Shown: piece after piece, positions 32,334 through 41,916 of the stretch
Numbering within the stretch: the first letter of the stretch is position 1
How the letters are laid out: each line of letters begins with the position of its first letter
Origin: DASTCZ01 sp035308165
Lineage (GTDB): Bacteria > Acidobacteriota > Terriglobia > Acidiferrales > UBA7541
DNA: 64,000 nucleotides
Assembly (NCBI GenBank): GCA_035308165.1
Contig: DATGHC010000033.1
Location: 18,061 to 82,060, forward strand
Direction of reading: 5' to 3'
Notes under the pieces: generated by a model
Told to the model about the DNA's origin: nothing
Seen by the model: the letters and a program-made list of their open reading frames with translations, nothing else
Databases searched by the model: none
Position numbers and translations under genes: made by a program

Positions 32334-35300
32334 ATGGTAAGCGCTTACAAAAACGGGTTCCGCATTGTTTCCGCGGCGATGATCGCCATCCTGCTGTGTG
32401 CCGTGCCGGGATTTGCGCAACGTGGAGGACGGGGAGGGGGAGGACAGGATGCTTTCCGTTTTCGCTTCGTTGGACCCTCAGTAGGCAATCGCGTGGCCTC
32501 GGTTGCTGGAGTTCCGGGAGACGAGAGCACGTACTACGCCGGGGCGGCTTCGGGGGGCGTGTGGAAGACTTCGGATGGCGGGAACAGTTGGGCTCCAATT
32601 TTTGATAGCCAGCCAGTGGCGGCGATTGGCGCGCTGGCCGTGGCTGCGTCCGACCCCAGCATCGTGTGGGCGGGAACGGGTGAAGCATGGGCCATTCGCG
32701 ACAGCGATGTGATGGGCGACGGGGTCTACAAATCCGTAGACGCGGGAAAAAGTTGGACGCATATGGGACTGGACGAGACAGGGCGCATTGGGCGTGTGGT
32801 GATAAATCCCAAGAATCCCGACAATGTTTTTGTCTGCGCCCTGGGACGATTGACTGGGCCGCAACAGGAGCGCGGCGTATATCGAACGACCGACGGTGGA
32901 CAACACTGGGAGCGCGTCCTTTTCGCCGATGAAAAAACGGGCTGCTCGGGGCTATCGATGGACTCGCACAATTCGCGCACTCTTTTTGCCGGAATGTGGC
33001 AAGTGGAAATGCACACGTACGGAGAATTCAGCGGAGGCCCGGGCAGCGGAGTTTATGTTTCACACGACGGCGGTACGAAGTGGACGAAAATTGAAGGGCG
33101 GGGAATGCCCAAGCCGCCTGTGGGCAAGATCGATGTGGCGGTTGCGCCAAGCGATCCCAACCGCGTGTATGCGCTGATCCAAACACCCGACCAGGGATCA
33201 TTATGGAGATCGGACAATGGCGGCGATGAATGGCGTGTGGTGAATTGGGATCGGGCACTGATTGGGCGCGCGGGATATTACATCCGGCTCGCTGTTTCGC
33301 CCACGAATGAGGATGAAATTTTGGTGTCGGATAGCGCCTTCTTGCATTCCGTGGATGGAGGGGAAACATTTCACTCCGTCCCCTGGGGCGGCGACAACCA
33401 CGACATCTGGATCGATCCGACGAATCCTGACCGGTTTGCGATCAGCGACGACGGCGGAGTAAACATTACCACCGTACATGGCCGCGGATTCCATCGCGTT
33501 CAACTTCCCATCGGGCAGATGTATCACGTTGCCGTGGACGATCAAATTCCTTACTACGTTTACGGGAATATGCAGGACGACGGGACGATGCGCGGGCCGA
33601 GCACTTCCGGCGCCGGCCGGGGATTCGGAGGCGACACGGATTGGGATCACGGGATGGGAGGGTGCGAGTCCGGATTCACGCTGCCCGATCCTACGGACCC
33701 GAACATTGTTTGGGCCACCTGTTACGGCGACGAAGTGACTCGCTGGGACGCGAAGACCAAAGAGGCGCGGTCGGTGAGCCCGTGGTATCACACTCTGGAT
33801 TCGCCGCCGAACGACACCAAGTACCGCTGCCACTGGACGCCCCCGTTGGCAATTGATCCATTCGATCACAACACGGTCTATTACGGATGCCAGGTCATCT
33901 GGAAAACTACCAACGGCGGAAATAGTTGGACGGTGATTAGTCCCGATTTGTCCACGAAAGACGCGAGCCGCATTGTTCCTTCCGGAGGAATCGTTGGAGA
34001 CAACCTGGGACAATTCTATGGGGAAGTAGTTTTCGCCATTGCTCCATCGCAGAAACAGAAGGGGCTTATTTGGGCGGGAACGAATGACGGGCAGGTCTGG
34101 TACACGAAGGATGGCGGCGCCAACTGGAATAATGTCAGCAAAAATATCTCCGGCATGCCCGCGTGGGGAACCATTGCATGCATCGAGCCCTCCCATTTCG
34201 ATGCGGGAACTGCGTACGTTGTCGTCGACCTTCACTTGATGGACGACCGGGATCCTTACATCTACAAGACGACTGACTTTGGAGCGACCTGGACGCGAAT
34301 CAACAGCGATTTGCCGACGAAGCATCCGCTCGCATATGCCAAGAGCATCGCCGAAGATCCCACCCACAAGGGTTTGATCTTCGCGGGGACAGGGAACGGC
34401 TTCTATTATTCGCAGGATGATGGCGGGCACTGGACATCATTGCAGGCGGGTTTGCCGCATGCCCCGGTGACCTGGATCGTGGTTCAGAAGCATTATCACG
34501 ACCTGGTGGTTTCGACGTATGGGCGGGGATTCTACATTCTCGACGACATTTCACCGCTGGAACAGGGCGGCGGGACGGCGGACGGTCCGGTGCAATTCCT
34601 TGCGCCGCGGGAAGCCTACCGGTCCGGCCGCGGTGGGCGCGCCATCCTGAATTACACGTTGAAGCAGGCATCCAAAGACCCAGTGCAAATTCAGGTGCAG
34701 GATGCCAGCGGCGCATTGATCCGTCAAATGAATGCCGGAGGCCGAGGAGGATTGAACCGCGCAAGCTGGGATTTGCGCTATGACGGGCCGCGACTGATCG
34801 CTTTGCGCACCACTCCTCCTGAGAATCCGCACATCTGGGAGGAGCCCCGGTTCCGAGGACAGGATTCGCGGCCGATTACGCACTGGGGAATGTCTCCCAA
34901 TCAGCCGGGTCCGGTGGTTGCGCCCGGAAAATACACGGTGAAATTGACCGTGGATGGACAGACATCCACACAAACCGTGCAGGTATTGAAGGATCCCAAA
35001 GTAAGCACCTCCGACGCGGACCTCGAAGCCTCAGTGAAAATGCAACTTCGCATTCGCGACGACATCAACAAAAGCTCCGACATGGTGAATCAGATGGAGT
35101 GGATGCGGAGACAGCTGGATGATGCGGAGCGGGCGCTTCGCACGAACAAAGACAAGGCCGATCTGCTGAAGAGTGTCATGGCGATGGATGAGAAGATTCA
35201 GGGCGTCGAATATAAAATACTAAATAAGGCGCTGACTACCAGTGACGACAAATACTTCATCGAAGCTTACAAAGTCTATTTCAACTTGATGTGGCTCAAT

Positions 35301-35555
35301 GGAGAAGTGGGCCCGGGGGCCGGCGACGTGGCTGGAGGCGCGAACTTCGCGCCAACCGAGACGTCCCGCAATCTGTTGGACATGATTGAGAAGGATCTTG
35401 CTGCGGCGACGACGGAATACCGCGGACTGATGGATAAGGACCTTCCGGCGTTCAATCGTTCACTTGCAGAACACGGCGTTTCTCCGTTGGTGGCGGCGAT
35501 CCCGGTGTCCAACTCAGAGAAAGGTGACGCCGGGGATACTCGGGAGCCCGACTGA
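32334..35555 (+). CDS. VPS10/sortilin-like BNR-repeat secreted protein
   Basis: The product is 1073 residues. A signal peptide (SAAMIAILLCAVPGFAQ) and a Gly/Arg linker precede a beta-propeller with about ten Asp-box (BNR) repeats. Examples are TSDGGNSWAPI (79-89), SVDAGKSWTHMG, TTDGGQHWERV, SHDGGTKWTKI, SDNGGDEWRVV, TNGGNSWTVI, TKDGGANWNNV, TTDFGATWTRI and SQDDGGHWTSL. After residue about 760 comes a beta-sandwich-like region (VQIQVQDASGALIRQMNAGG) and a helical C-terminus (MQLRIRDDINKSSDMVNQME). The group is annotated as glycosyl hydrolase or sortilin-like, but no active-site residues can be assigned. GAGGGGAGC directly precedes ATG 32334. A hairpin follows the stop. Confidence 0.87.
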   Translation: MVSAYKNGFRIVSAAMIAILLCAVPGFAQRGGRGGGGQDAFRFRFVGPSVGNRVASVAGVPGDESTYYAGAASGGVWKTSDGGNSWAPIFDSQPVAAIGALAVAASDPSIVWAGTGEAWAIRDSDVMGDGVYKSVDAGKSWTHMGLDETGRIGRVVINPKNPDNVFVCALGRLTGPQQERGVYRTTDGGQHWERVLFADEKTGCSGLSMDSHNSRTLFAGMWQVEMHTYGEFSGGPGSGVYVSHDGGTKWTKIEGRGMPKPPVGKIDVAVAPSDPNRVYALIQTPDQGSLWRSDNGGDEWRVVNWDRALIGRAGYYIRLAVSPTNEDEILVSDSAFLHSVDGGETFHSVPWGGDNHDIWIDPTNPDRFAISDDGGVNITTVHGRGFHRVQLPIGQMYHVAVDDQIPYYVYGNMQDDGTMRGPSTSGAGRGFGGDTDWDHGMGGCESGFTLPDPTDPNIVWATCYGDEVTRWDAKTKEARSVSPWYHTLDSPPNDTKYRCHWTPPLAIDPFDHNTVYYGCQVIWKTTNGGNSWTVISPDLSTKDASRIVPSGGIVGDNLGQFYGEVVFAIAPSQKQKGLIWAGTNDGQVWYTKDGGANWNNVSKNISGMPAWGTIACIEPSHFDAGTAYVVVDLHLMDDRDPYIYKTTDFGATWTRINSDLPTKHPLAYAKSIAEDPTHKGLIFAGTGNGFYYSQDDGGHWTSLQAGLPHAPVTWIVVQKHYHDLVVSTYGRGFYILDDISPLEQGGGTADGPVQFLAPREAYRSGRGGRAILNYTLKQASKDPVQIQVQDASGALIRQMNAGGRGGLNRASWDLRYDGPRLIALRTTPPENPHIWEEPRFRGQDSRPITHWGMSPNQPGPVVAPGKYTVKLTVDGQTSTQTVQVLKDPKVSTSDADLEASVKMQLRIRDDINKSSDMVNQMEWMRRQLDDAERALRTNKDKADLLKSVMAMDEKIQGVEYKILNKALTTSDDKYFIEAYKVYFNLMWLNGEVGPGAGDVAGGANFAPTETSRNLLDMIEKDLAAATTEYRGLMDKDLPAFNRSLAEHGVSPLVAAIPVSNSEKGDAGDTREPD

Positions 35556-35592
35556 GCAAAGCGTCAGGAATCAGAATTCAGATGCGGTAAAG

Positions 35593-35618
35593 GCGGAGCG
35601 GGAAGTGTTCCGCTCCGC
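35593..35618 (+). terminator. Hairpin after the BNR-repeat protein gene
   Basis: GCGGAGCGG-G-AA (35593-35604) pairs with TTCCGCTCCGC (35608-35618) around a 3-base loop with one bulged G, a strong 11-bp stem. The downstream T run is poor (TTGCCTCATTGT). It separates the secreted protein from the hydroxyproline operon. Confidence 0.5.
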
Positions 35619-35645
35619 TTGCCTCATTGTCATAGAATATTTCCA

Positions 35646-36596
35646 ATGACCCAATCGACCCAACATGTCCACGTGGTGGATTCGCATACCGGCGGCGAGC
35701 CTACCCGCGTAGTGGTCAGCGGAGGTCCTGACCTTGGCGTGGGGCCGCTCGCGGGGCGGCTGGCGAAATTTCGCGATGAGCATGATGCTTGGCGATCGGC
35801 CCTGGTTAACGAGCCGCGCGGGTCGGATGTGATGGTCGGAGCGCTACTTTGCAAGCCCCACGATCCCTCGTGCGCGGCCGGAGTAATTTTTTTCAACAAT
35901 ACCGGGTATTTGGGCATGTGCGGGCACGGGACCATCGGGCTGATGGTCACACTTGCGCGGTTGGGCCGCATTAACCCGGGGACGCACCGGATCGAGACGC
36001 CGGTTGGAGTTGTCGAAGCGCGTCTTCACGACGGCGGCGCAGTCACGGTGCGAAACATCCCCTGCTATCGCTACTCCAAGGATTCCGCCGTCACCATCGA
36101 AGACTTAGGGATTTTCACCGGCGACGTAGCATGGGGGGGCAACTGGTTCTTCATCATGCATACTCACAAATTTGAAATTTCGCTGCGCAATGTGGATCAG
36201 CTCACCGACTTCGCCTGGTGCGTCCGGCACCAGCTTCCCTTACAGGGGATCACCGGCGTGGAGGGAGCGGAGATTGACCACATCGAACTTTCCGGGCCGG
36301 CACAGAAAGCTTACGCCGACAGCAAGAATTTCGTCCTTTGCCCGGGAAAAATGTACGACCGCTCACCCTGCGGCACAGGAACCTCTGCGAAATTGGCCTG
36401 CCTTTACCAAGACGGTAAGTTGAAAGAGGGGCAGATTTATCGCCAGGAAGGAATTCTGGGCAGCGTTTTCGAGGGCAGCGTGGAAATCCGCGACGGGAAA
36501 ATTATTCCAAGCATTCAAGGCTCCGCATATATCACAGGTGAGGCGGACCTGAATCTCGATCCACAGGATCCATTTTGTTACGGCATCCGGACGTGA
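35646..36596 (+). CDS. 4-hydroxyproline 2-epimerase (proline racemase family)
   Basis: The product is 316 residues. The two catalytic cysteines are present: Cys92 in GYLGMCGHGTIG and Cys242 in DRSPCGTGTSAKLA. VDSHTGGEPTRVV at the N-terminus matches 4-hydroxyproline epimerases rather than proline racemase proper. The enzyme converts trans-4-hydroxy-L-proline to cis-4-hydroxy-D-proline, step one of the catabolic route whose later enzymes follow in order. ATG 35646 is chosen; an in-frame extension to 35619 crosses the terminator hairpin edge. A three-base gap separates the stop from the GTG of the next gene. Confidence 0.88.
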   Translation: MTQSTQHVHVVDSHTGGEPTRVVVSGGPDLGVGPLAGRLAKFRDEHDAWRSALVNEPRGSDVMVGALLCKPHDPSCAAGVIFFNNTGYLGMCGHGTIGLMVTLARLGRINPGTHRIETPVGVVEARLHDGGAVTVRNIPCYRYSKDSAVTIEDLGIFTGDVAWGGNWFFIMHTHKFEISLRNVDQLTDFAWCVRHQLPLQGITGVEGAEIDHIELSGPAQKAYADSKNFVLCPGKMYDRSPCGTGTSAKLACLYQDGKLKEGQIYRQEGILGSVFEGSVEIRDGKIIPSIQGSAYITGEADLNLDPQDPFCYGIRT

Positions 36597-36599
36597 CCT

Positions 36600-37724
36600 G
36601 TGGCTGCTCCTGATGTCCTGATCATCGGCGCCGGAATCGTGGGTGCGGCGTGCGCCGCGGAGTGCGCGCGCGAGGGGCTCTCGGTCAACGTGGTGGAAGC
36701 GGAAGTGGTTGGCGGCGGCGCCACTGCAGCGGGGATGGGGCACCTGGTTGTAATGGACGACTCCGAGGCGCAATTTGCACTAACGCGTTATTCCGTGAAA
36801 CTTTGGTCCGAGCTGGCGCGCGAATTGCCCGGTGACGCGGAGTTTGCAAATTGCGGAACGATCTGGGTCGCGGCAGACGAAGAGGAGATGAGTTTTCTTC
36901 CTGCCAAGCGCGATTATTACGTTTCGCGCGGGGTGCGTGCGGAAATTCTGGATGCGCGCTCACTGGCTGAGGCGGAGCCGAATTTGCGCGCTGGCCTGAC
37001 CGGCGGACTATTGGTGCGCGACGATTGTGTCCTTTATCCCCCATGCGCGGCGCAGTTCTTGATGCAGCAGGCACAGGCGCGCGGGGCGCGTCTGGAAATC
37101 GGCAACCGGGTTGCCGAAATTGAAAGCGATGGCGTGCGGATGGAAAATGGCACGCGCGTACAAGCGGGAATCATTGTCAACGCCACAGGAAGCGCGGCAG
37201 CGCAGCTGACTCCGGGGGCGCAAGTCCGTCCGCGCAAAGGCCATTTGGTGATTACGGACCGCTACAAAGGTTTGGTGCGGCATCAACTGGTTGAACTGGG
37301 CTACCTGAAGAGCGCGCATTCCGTCAGCACGGATTCCGTGGCCTTCAATGTTCAGCCGCGCCCCACAGGGCAGTTGTTGATTGGTTCGTCGAGGCAGTAT
37401 GGAAATGACGACCGCAGAGTTGACTCCGCGCTGCTGTCCCGAATGTTGAACCGCGCGGAAGAATTCATGCCGGCGCTCGGCGGGATATCGGCGATTCGAA
37501 CCTGGACGGGATTTCGGGCGGCGACTCCAGACAAATTGCCTCTGATCGGAAAGTGGCCCGAGCACGAGAAATTGTTTATGGCCGCGGGACATGAAGGGCT
37601 GGGCATCACAACTTCATTGGCAACGGGCAAACTTCTAGCGGATGAAATCATGAAGCGTGACTCGGCGATCCCGCGTGGACCCTATTCGCCCGAGAGAAAA
37701 TTTGATGACCCGCACCAGCACTGA
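36600..37724 (+). CDS. FAD-dependent D-hydroxyproline dehydrogenase, beta-like subunit
   Basis: The product is 374 residues of the DAO (D-amino acid oxidase) family. VLIIGAGIVGAACAAECARE (6-25) is the FAD-binding GxGxxG strand, and the C-terminal GHEGLGITTSLATGKLLADE contains the second FAD contact. In this gene order it acts on cis-4-hydroxy-D-proline to give 1-pyrroline-4-hydroxy-2-carboxylate. The GTG at 36600 lies 3 bases from the epimerase stop. The next, small Fe-S gene overlaps the last 20 bases, so the two subunits are translationally linked. The three-subunit form (alpha, beta, gamma) is known from Pseudomonas D-hydroxyproline dehydrogenase. Confidence 0.85.
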   Translation: MAAPDVLIIGAGIVGAACAAECAREGLSVNVVEAEVVGGGATAAGMGHLVVMDDSEAQFALTRYSVKLWSELARELPGDAEFANCGTIWVAADEEEMSFLPAKRDYYVSRGVRAEILDARSLAEAEPNLRAGLTGGLLVRDDCVLYPPCAAQFLMQQAQARGARLEIGNRVAEIESDGVRMENGTRVQAGIIVNATGSAAAQLTPGAQVRPRKGHLVITDRYKGLVRHQLVELGYLKSAHSVSTDSVAFNVQPRPTGQLLIGSSRQYGNDDRRVDSALLSRMLNRAEEFMPALGGISAIRTWTGFRAATPDKLPLIGKWPEHEKLFMAAGHEGLGITTSLATGKLLADEIMKRDSAIPRGPYSPERKFDDPHQH

Positions 37725-37965
37725 CAGCGTGACGATTCGAGTGAACGGCGCTACCGTGACTGTGCCTAGAGGAGCGACTGTTGCTGCTGCGGTATATGCC
37801 TCTGGAGTCGCGCGATTCCGCCGATCAGTGACCGGCGAGCCTCGCGGACCCCTGTGCGGCATGGGGATATGCTTCGAGTGCCGCGTGACGATTGATGGCC
37901 GCTCACATGCCAAGAGCTGCCAGACACTGTGTGGTGACGGCATGGATGTGCGAACCGATGCCTGA
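37705..37965 (+). CDS. [2Fe-2S] small subunit of the D-hydroxyproline dehydrogenase
   Basis: The product is 86 residues with a ferredoxin-like fold: VTIRVNGATVTVPRGATVAA, then the cluster ligands C-G-M-G-I-C-F-E-C (about 53-61) and a fourth Cys near 75 (KSCQTLCG). It transfers electrons between the FAD subunits. ATG 37705 overlaps the beta subunit by 20 bases and the stop overlaps the alpha subunit ATG by 8 bases, which fixes this gene in a tight translational unit. Confidence 0.85.
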   Translation: MTRTSTDSVTIRVNGATVTVPRGATVAAAVYASGVARFRRSVTGEPRGPLCGMGICFECRVTIDGRSHAKSCQTLCGDGMDVRTDA

Positions 37966-39226
37966 AGCCGGCAATCGGTTTGATGTGCTGGTGGTTGGCG
38001 CGGGGCCCGCAGGGATTGCGGCGGCATGCGCGGCGGCGGAATCAGGAGCGCGTGTCGGCGTGGTGGACGACAACCCCGGGCCGGGTGGGCAGATCTGGCG
38101 CGGGCTTTCTGAGCATGCGCCGACGCCGCAGGCTGCGGCGTGGCGAGCGCGGCTCCAGGGCGCGGGCGTCACCCTCCTTTCCGGCGCCACAGTTATTTCG
38201 CAGCCGGCGCGTGGCATGGTTGTGGCGGAAACGTGGAATCGAACTCTGGAGTTGGAGTTCGACAAGCTCATATTGGCAACCGGCGCTCGCGAGCGATTCC
38301 TGCCATTTCCTGGATGGACACTACCGGGCGTGATGGGAGCGGGCGGATTGCAGGCGCTGGTGAAGTCGGGACTGGCGATTGCAGGCAAGCGAGTGGTGAT
38401 CGCTGGGAGTGGGCCACTGCTTCTGGCGGTGGCAGACTATCTGCGCAAGCACGGCGCGCGGATCTCGCTTATTGCCGAGCAGGCGCGGCCGCGCAGCGTC
38501 CGCCAATTTGCCATCAGGTTGCTGCGTCATCCGGCGAAGGCGTGGCAAGCACTACGATTGAGGGCTTCACTGGCCGGCGCGCCCTATCGCTTGGGAATGT
38601 GGCCCGTGCAGGCGGGCGGCGCGGAGAAACTCGAATGCGTGGATCTTTTCAGTGCAGGGCGAAAGACGCGAGTTGAGTGTGACTATCTGGCTTGCGGATT
38701 TCACCTGGTGCCGAACACCGAACTTGCAGAACTGCTCGGCTGTGAATTGAAGGGCGGATACGTTCGCGTGAATGAGATGCAGGAAACTTCGACAAATGGA
38801 ATTTATTGTGCGGGCGAGCCGGTAGGAATTGGCGGCGTGGAAACGGCGATAGTCGAGGGTCAAATTGCAGGGTATGCCGCGACCGGGAATAATGCGCGAA
38901 CGCAGTCGCTGTACGGCCAGCGCTCTGCGGCCAGGAAGTTTGCAGAGTTGCTTGAGCAGACGTTTGCACTGCGCGACGAGCTTCGCAAATTACCTGCGGC
39001 CGATACCTTGGTTTGCCGGTGCGAAGACGTGACCTTTGAGCGGCTCGCGCGACACACATCGTGGAGGAGCGCCAAACTCCAAACTCGTTGCGGCATGGGT
39101 CCGTGCCAGGGACGCGTGTGCGGGCCCGCGGTGGAATTTATTTTTGGATGGAAAGTGGAATCGACGCGTCCGCCGATTTTCCCAGCGCGTGTGGAATCGT
39201 TGGCAGGCGCACCAGCGTCGAAATAA
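37958..39226 (+). CDS. FAD/NAD-binding alpha subunit with C-terminal BFD-type Fe-S domain
   Basis: The product is 422 residues. DVLVVGAGPAGIAAACAAAE (8-27) binds FAD, GKRVVIAGSGPLLLAVADYLRK binds a second nucleotide, and a C-terminal BFD-like [2Fe-2S] motif (VCRCEDVTFERL ... TRCGMGPCQGRVCGP) ends the protein. This is the alpha-type subunit known from heteromeric D-hydroxyproline, sarcosine and opine dehydrogenases. Neighbouring genes support hydroxyproline. ATG 37958 is taken since upstream codons of the frame overlap the small subunit without protein-like content. Confidence 0.87.
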   Translation: MPEAGNRFDVLVVGAGPAGIAAACAAAESGARVGVVDDNPGPGGQIWRGLSEHAPTPQAAAWRARLQGAGVTLLSGATVISQPARGMVVAETWNRTLELEFDKLILATGARERFLPFPGWTLPGVMGAGGLQALVKSGLAIAGKRVVIAGSGPLLLAVADYLRKHGARISLIAEQARPRSVRQFAIRLLRHPAKAWQALRLRASLAGAPYRLGMWPVQAGGAEKLECVDLFSAGRKTRVECDYLACGFHLVPNTELAELLGCELKGGYVRVNEMQETSTNGIYCAGEPVGIGGVETAIVEGQIAGYAATGNNARTQSLYGQRSAARKFAELLEQTFALRDELRKLPAADTLVCRCEDVTFERLARHTSWRSAKLQTRCGMGPCQGRVCGPAVEFIFGWKVESTRPPIFPARVESLAGAPASK

Positions 39227-39266
39227 CCGGGTGCGCCCCAAAATTCGAAGAAAAGAGGAAGCGAGA

Positions 39267-40172
39267 ATGAACTGGAAAGGCGTGATGCCCGCAATTACAA
39301 CCTGCTTCGACGCCGATTTGAAGGTGGATGCGGCGTTTATCGCGCAGCACGCGCGATGGATGGTGGAAAGTGGCTGCACTGCGATAATTCCGCTGGGGTC
39401 GCTCGGCGAAGGCGCCACGCTGGATTTTGACGAGAAGCTGCAAGTGATTGATGCTTGTCTGCGCGGAGTGGATAAGGGCGCGCCTGTCGCTCCGGCGATT
39501 TCCGCGCTGCGCACCACGGACGCGGTGAAATTGGCAAAAGCCGCGGCGGATCGAGGCTGCTCCGGGCTGATGGTGCTGCCCCCCTACGTATACAAAGGTG
39601 ATTGGCGCGAAATGAAATCGCACGTGGCGGCCGTGATTCGCGCCACGCCGCTTCCGTGCATGCTCTATAACAATCCAATTTCCTACGGAACTGATTTTCT
39701 GCCGGAGCAAATCGCTGAACTGGCCAAGGAACATGAGAATCTCCGCGCTGTGAAGGAATCGAGCGCGGATGTTCGGCGGATCACCGCTATTCGCGCGCTG
39801 CTGGGCGACCGGCTTCAAATATCTGCCGGGGTGGATGACTTGATTCTTGAAGCGATGGGCGCCGGCGCGGTGGGTTGGGTGGCCGGGCTTGTGAACGCCA
39901 TGCCGCGTGAATCGGTGCAGCTTTTCGATCTCGTGATGCACGGCGAACGCGAGAAGGCCTTTGAGCTTTATCGCTGGTTCCTGCCGCTGTTGCGAATGGA
40001 TACGGTGCCCAAGTTTGTGCAGTTGATTAAATTAGTGCAGCAGGAATTGGGCAAGGGCAGTGCACAGGTCCGTGCCCCGCGATATGAAGTGATTGGCGCA
40101 GAGTTGGAAGAAGCCCGCGCCACGATCCACCATGCGCTTTCGGCCAGACCCGCGCTTGCGGCCGCGCACTGA
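39267..40172 (+). CDS. Dihydrodipicolinate synthase family enzyme (pyrroline-hydroxycarboxylate deaminase)
   Basis: The product is 301 residues with a TIM barrel. The Schiff-base lysine is Lys163 in LRAVKESSADVRR and the supporting Tyr134 is in CMLYNNPISYG; GSLGEGATLDFDEK is the N-terminal loop. In hydroxyproline breakdown this class removes ammonia and water from 1-pyrroline-4-hydroxy-2-carboxylate to yield alpha-ketoglutarate semialdehyde. True DapA is possible on sequence, but the operon argues for the deaminase. AAAAGAGGAAGCGAGA before ATG 39267 is a good ribosome site. The stop lies 30 bases before the dehydrogenase gene. Confidence 0.87.
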   Translation: MNWKGVMPAITTCFDADLKVDAAFIAQHARWMVESGCTAIIPLGSLGEGATLDFDEKLQVIDACLRGVDKGAPVAPAISALRTTDAVKLAKAAADRGCSGLMVLPPYVYKGDWREMKSHVAAVIRATPLPCMLYNNPISYGTDFLPEQIAELAKEHENLRAVKESSADVRRITAIRALLGDRLQISAGVDDLILEAMGAGAVGWVAGLVNAMPRESVQLFDLVMHGEREKAFELYRWFLPLLRMDTVPKFVQLIKLVQQELGKGSAQVRAPRYEVIGAELEEARATIHHALSARPALAAAH

Positions 40173-40202
40173 CGTAGGATTCCGGCCAAGGGGGAATGAG
40201 AC

Positions 40203-41789
40203 ATGGAGTTGAAAGGAAGATCAATTATCGGGTGGGAGAGTGGAGACTCGGGAGGCCGGACGTTCACGGCCACCAATCCGGCGACCGGGCAATCGATGCC
40301 GCCGTCCTATGTTTGCGCGTCGCTGCAGGAAGTGGATCGAGCAGTCCGGCTTGCGGCGGACGCATTTGAAAGTTACAGCCGCCTGAGCGGCAAGGACAAG
40401 GGCGCATTTCTGCGGGCGATTGCCGCGGGCATCGAGGGCATCGCCGACGCCTTGGCTGATCGCACCAGTAAGGAATCGGGGTTGCCGGAGCAACGAATTC
40501 GCACGGAAACGGGGCGAACTGTATTTCAGTTGCGGCTTTTCGCTCAGCTGATTGAAGAAGGTTCATGGGTCAACGCGCGATTGGATCGGCCCGATCCCAC
40601 TCGCAAGCCTCTGCCTAAACCTGATTTGCGTTCCATGTGGCGCCCGCTCGGGCCCATCGCCGTATTCGGCTCGAGCAATTTCCCCTTGGCGTTTTCCGTC
40701 GCAGGTGGAGATACGGCCTCGGCATTCGCCGCGGGAAATCCGGTAATCGTAAAAGCGCATTCGGCTCATCCCGGAACTTCGGAAATGGTCGGAGAAGTGA
40801 TTCGCGCGGCTGCGCGCGGGTGCAAAATGCCGGAAGGGGTTTTTTCACTCATATATGGCGCGGGCGCGGAAGTGGGCATGGCGCTCGTGAAACATCCACT
40901 CGTGAAGGCAGTGGGATTTACCGGATCAGAAAGCGGAGGTCGCGCACTGATGGACGCCGCTGCCGCTCGGCCGCATCCGATTTCTGTATACGCGGAAATG
41001 GGCAGCACCAATCCAGTGTTTTTGCTTCCGGGCGCTCTCGCGTCCCGCGCTGAGCAGATTGCCGAAGGAATGCACGGCTCGGTAACGTTGGGCGCGGGCC
41101 AATTTTGCACCAAGCCCGGGATGGTTTTCGTTCCCGCCGGACCGGGAGCCGAGAGTTTCGGGCAAGGACTGATGCGGCGCATGTCGGAATCGCCCGCACA
41201 GGTTATGCTCACGCCGCAGATTCATTCCTCGTATAAGGGGTTGGTTGCCGCCCGTGCGAAAGAATCAAGCGTTGCAGTTGTGGCAGAAGGGGAAGATGCT
41301 TCCAGTGTGCCAGGTATGCGCGCCACGACGACATTATTCGCCGTGGAGGGGCGTGAGTTCGTGCTCAATCCGGGATTGGCGGAAGAAATATTCGGCCCGT
41401 CCGCAATTGTGGTCTCTTGCTCGAACCGCGCGGAAATGATTGAAATCGCCCGCGGCCTGGACGGCCATTTGACTGCTACGATTCACGGCACCGAAGATGA
41501 CTTGCGTGAATACCGCGACCTGATTGAAATCCTGGACCAGAAAGTAGGCCGGCTTGTATTCAATGGCTTTCCTACCGGCGTCGAAGTCGGGCATGCCATG
41601 ATTCATGGCGGGCCGTATCCGGCCACGGCGGATGGAAGGTCAACCTCGGTCGGCACGCAAGCCATTTATCGCTTTGCTCGGCCAGTGTGCTACCAGAATT
41701 TCCCCAGTGCGGCGTTGCCCGATGAATTGAAAGATGGGAACCCATTGCACATCTGGCGTCTCGTGGACGGCTCTCTTACCAAGGATTGA
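40203..41789 (+). CDS. Alpha-ketoglutarate semialdehyde (2,5-dioxovalerate) dehydrogenase
   Basis: The product is 528 residues of the aldehyde dehydrogenase family. FGSSNFPLAFSVAGGDTASA is the NAD(P) helix region, GFTGSESGGRAL the Rossmann loop, and AGQFCTKPGMV contains the nucleophile Cys302. ATNPATGQSMPPSYV near the N-terminus is typical of the NADP-dependent 2,5-dioxovalerate group. It oxidises alpha-ketoglutarate semialdehyde to 2-oxoglutarate, the final step, feeding the TCA cycle. It is the last gene of the operon. Confidence 0.88.
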   Translation: MELKGRSIIGWESGDSGGRTFTATNPATGQSMPPSYVCASLQEVDRAVRLAADAFESYSRLSGKDKGAFLRAIAAGIEGIADALADRTSKESGLPEQRIRTETGRTVFQLRLFAQLIEEGSWVNARLDRPDPTRKPLPKPDLRSMWRPLGPIAVFGSSNFPLAFSVAGGDTASAFAAGNPVIVKAHSAHPGTSEMVGEVIRAAARGCKMPEGVFSLIYGAGAEVGMALVKHPLVKAVGFTGSESGGRALMDAAAARPHPISVYAEMGSTNPVFLLPGALASRAEQIAEGMHGSVTLGAGQFCTKPGMVFVPAGPGAESFGQGLMRRMSESPAQVMLTPQIHSSYKGLVAARAKESSVAVVAEGEDASSVPGMRATTTLFAVEGREFVLNPGLAEEIFGPSAIVVSCSNRAEMIEIARGLDGHLTATIHGTEDDLREYRDLIEILDQKVGRLVFNGFPTGVEVGHAMIHGGPYPATADGRSTSVGTQAIYRFARPVCYQNFPSAALPDELKDGNPLHIWRLVDGSLTKD

Positions 41790-41916
41790 CGCACATCCAC
41801 GTTTCATTTTGGGCCACTTGCGCCCGCTTTGTGGACGTGTAAGAATTCTTAGCGCACACTTTTGGCTGTTCGCCGATGTTGGTTAGCGCGCGAGCTTCCC
41901 AGAATTTTATCGCAGG

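Noticed and set aside
33201..34430. Minus-strand ORF of 409 codons inside the BNR-repeat gene
   Set aside because: The plus-strand frame has ten Asp-box repeats and a signal peptide; the antisense frame has no motif or ribosome site.
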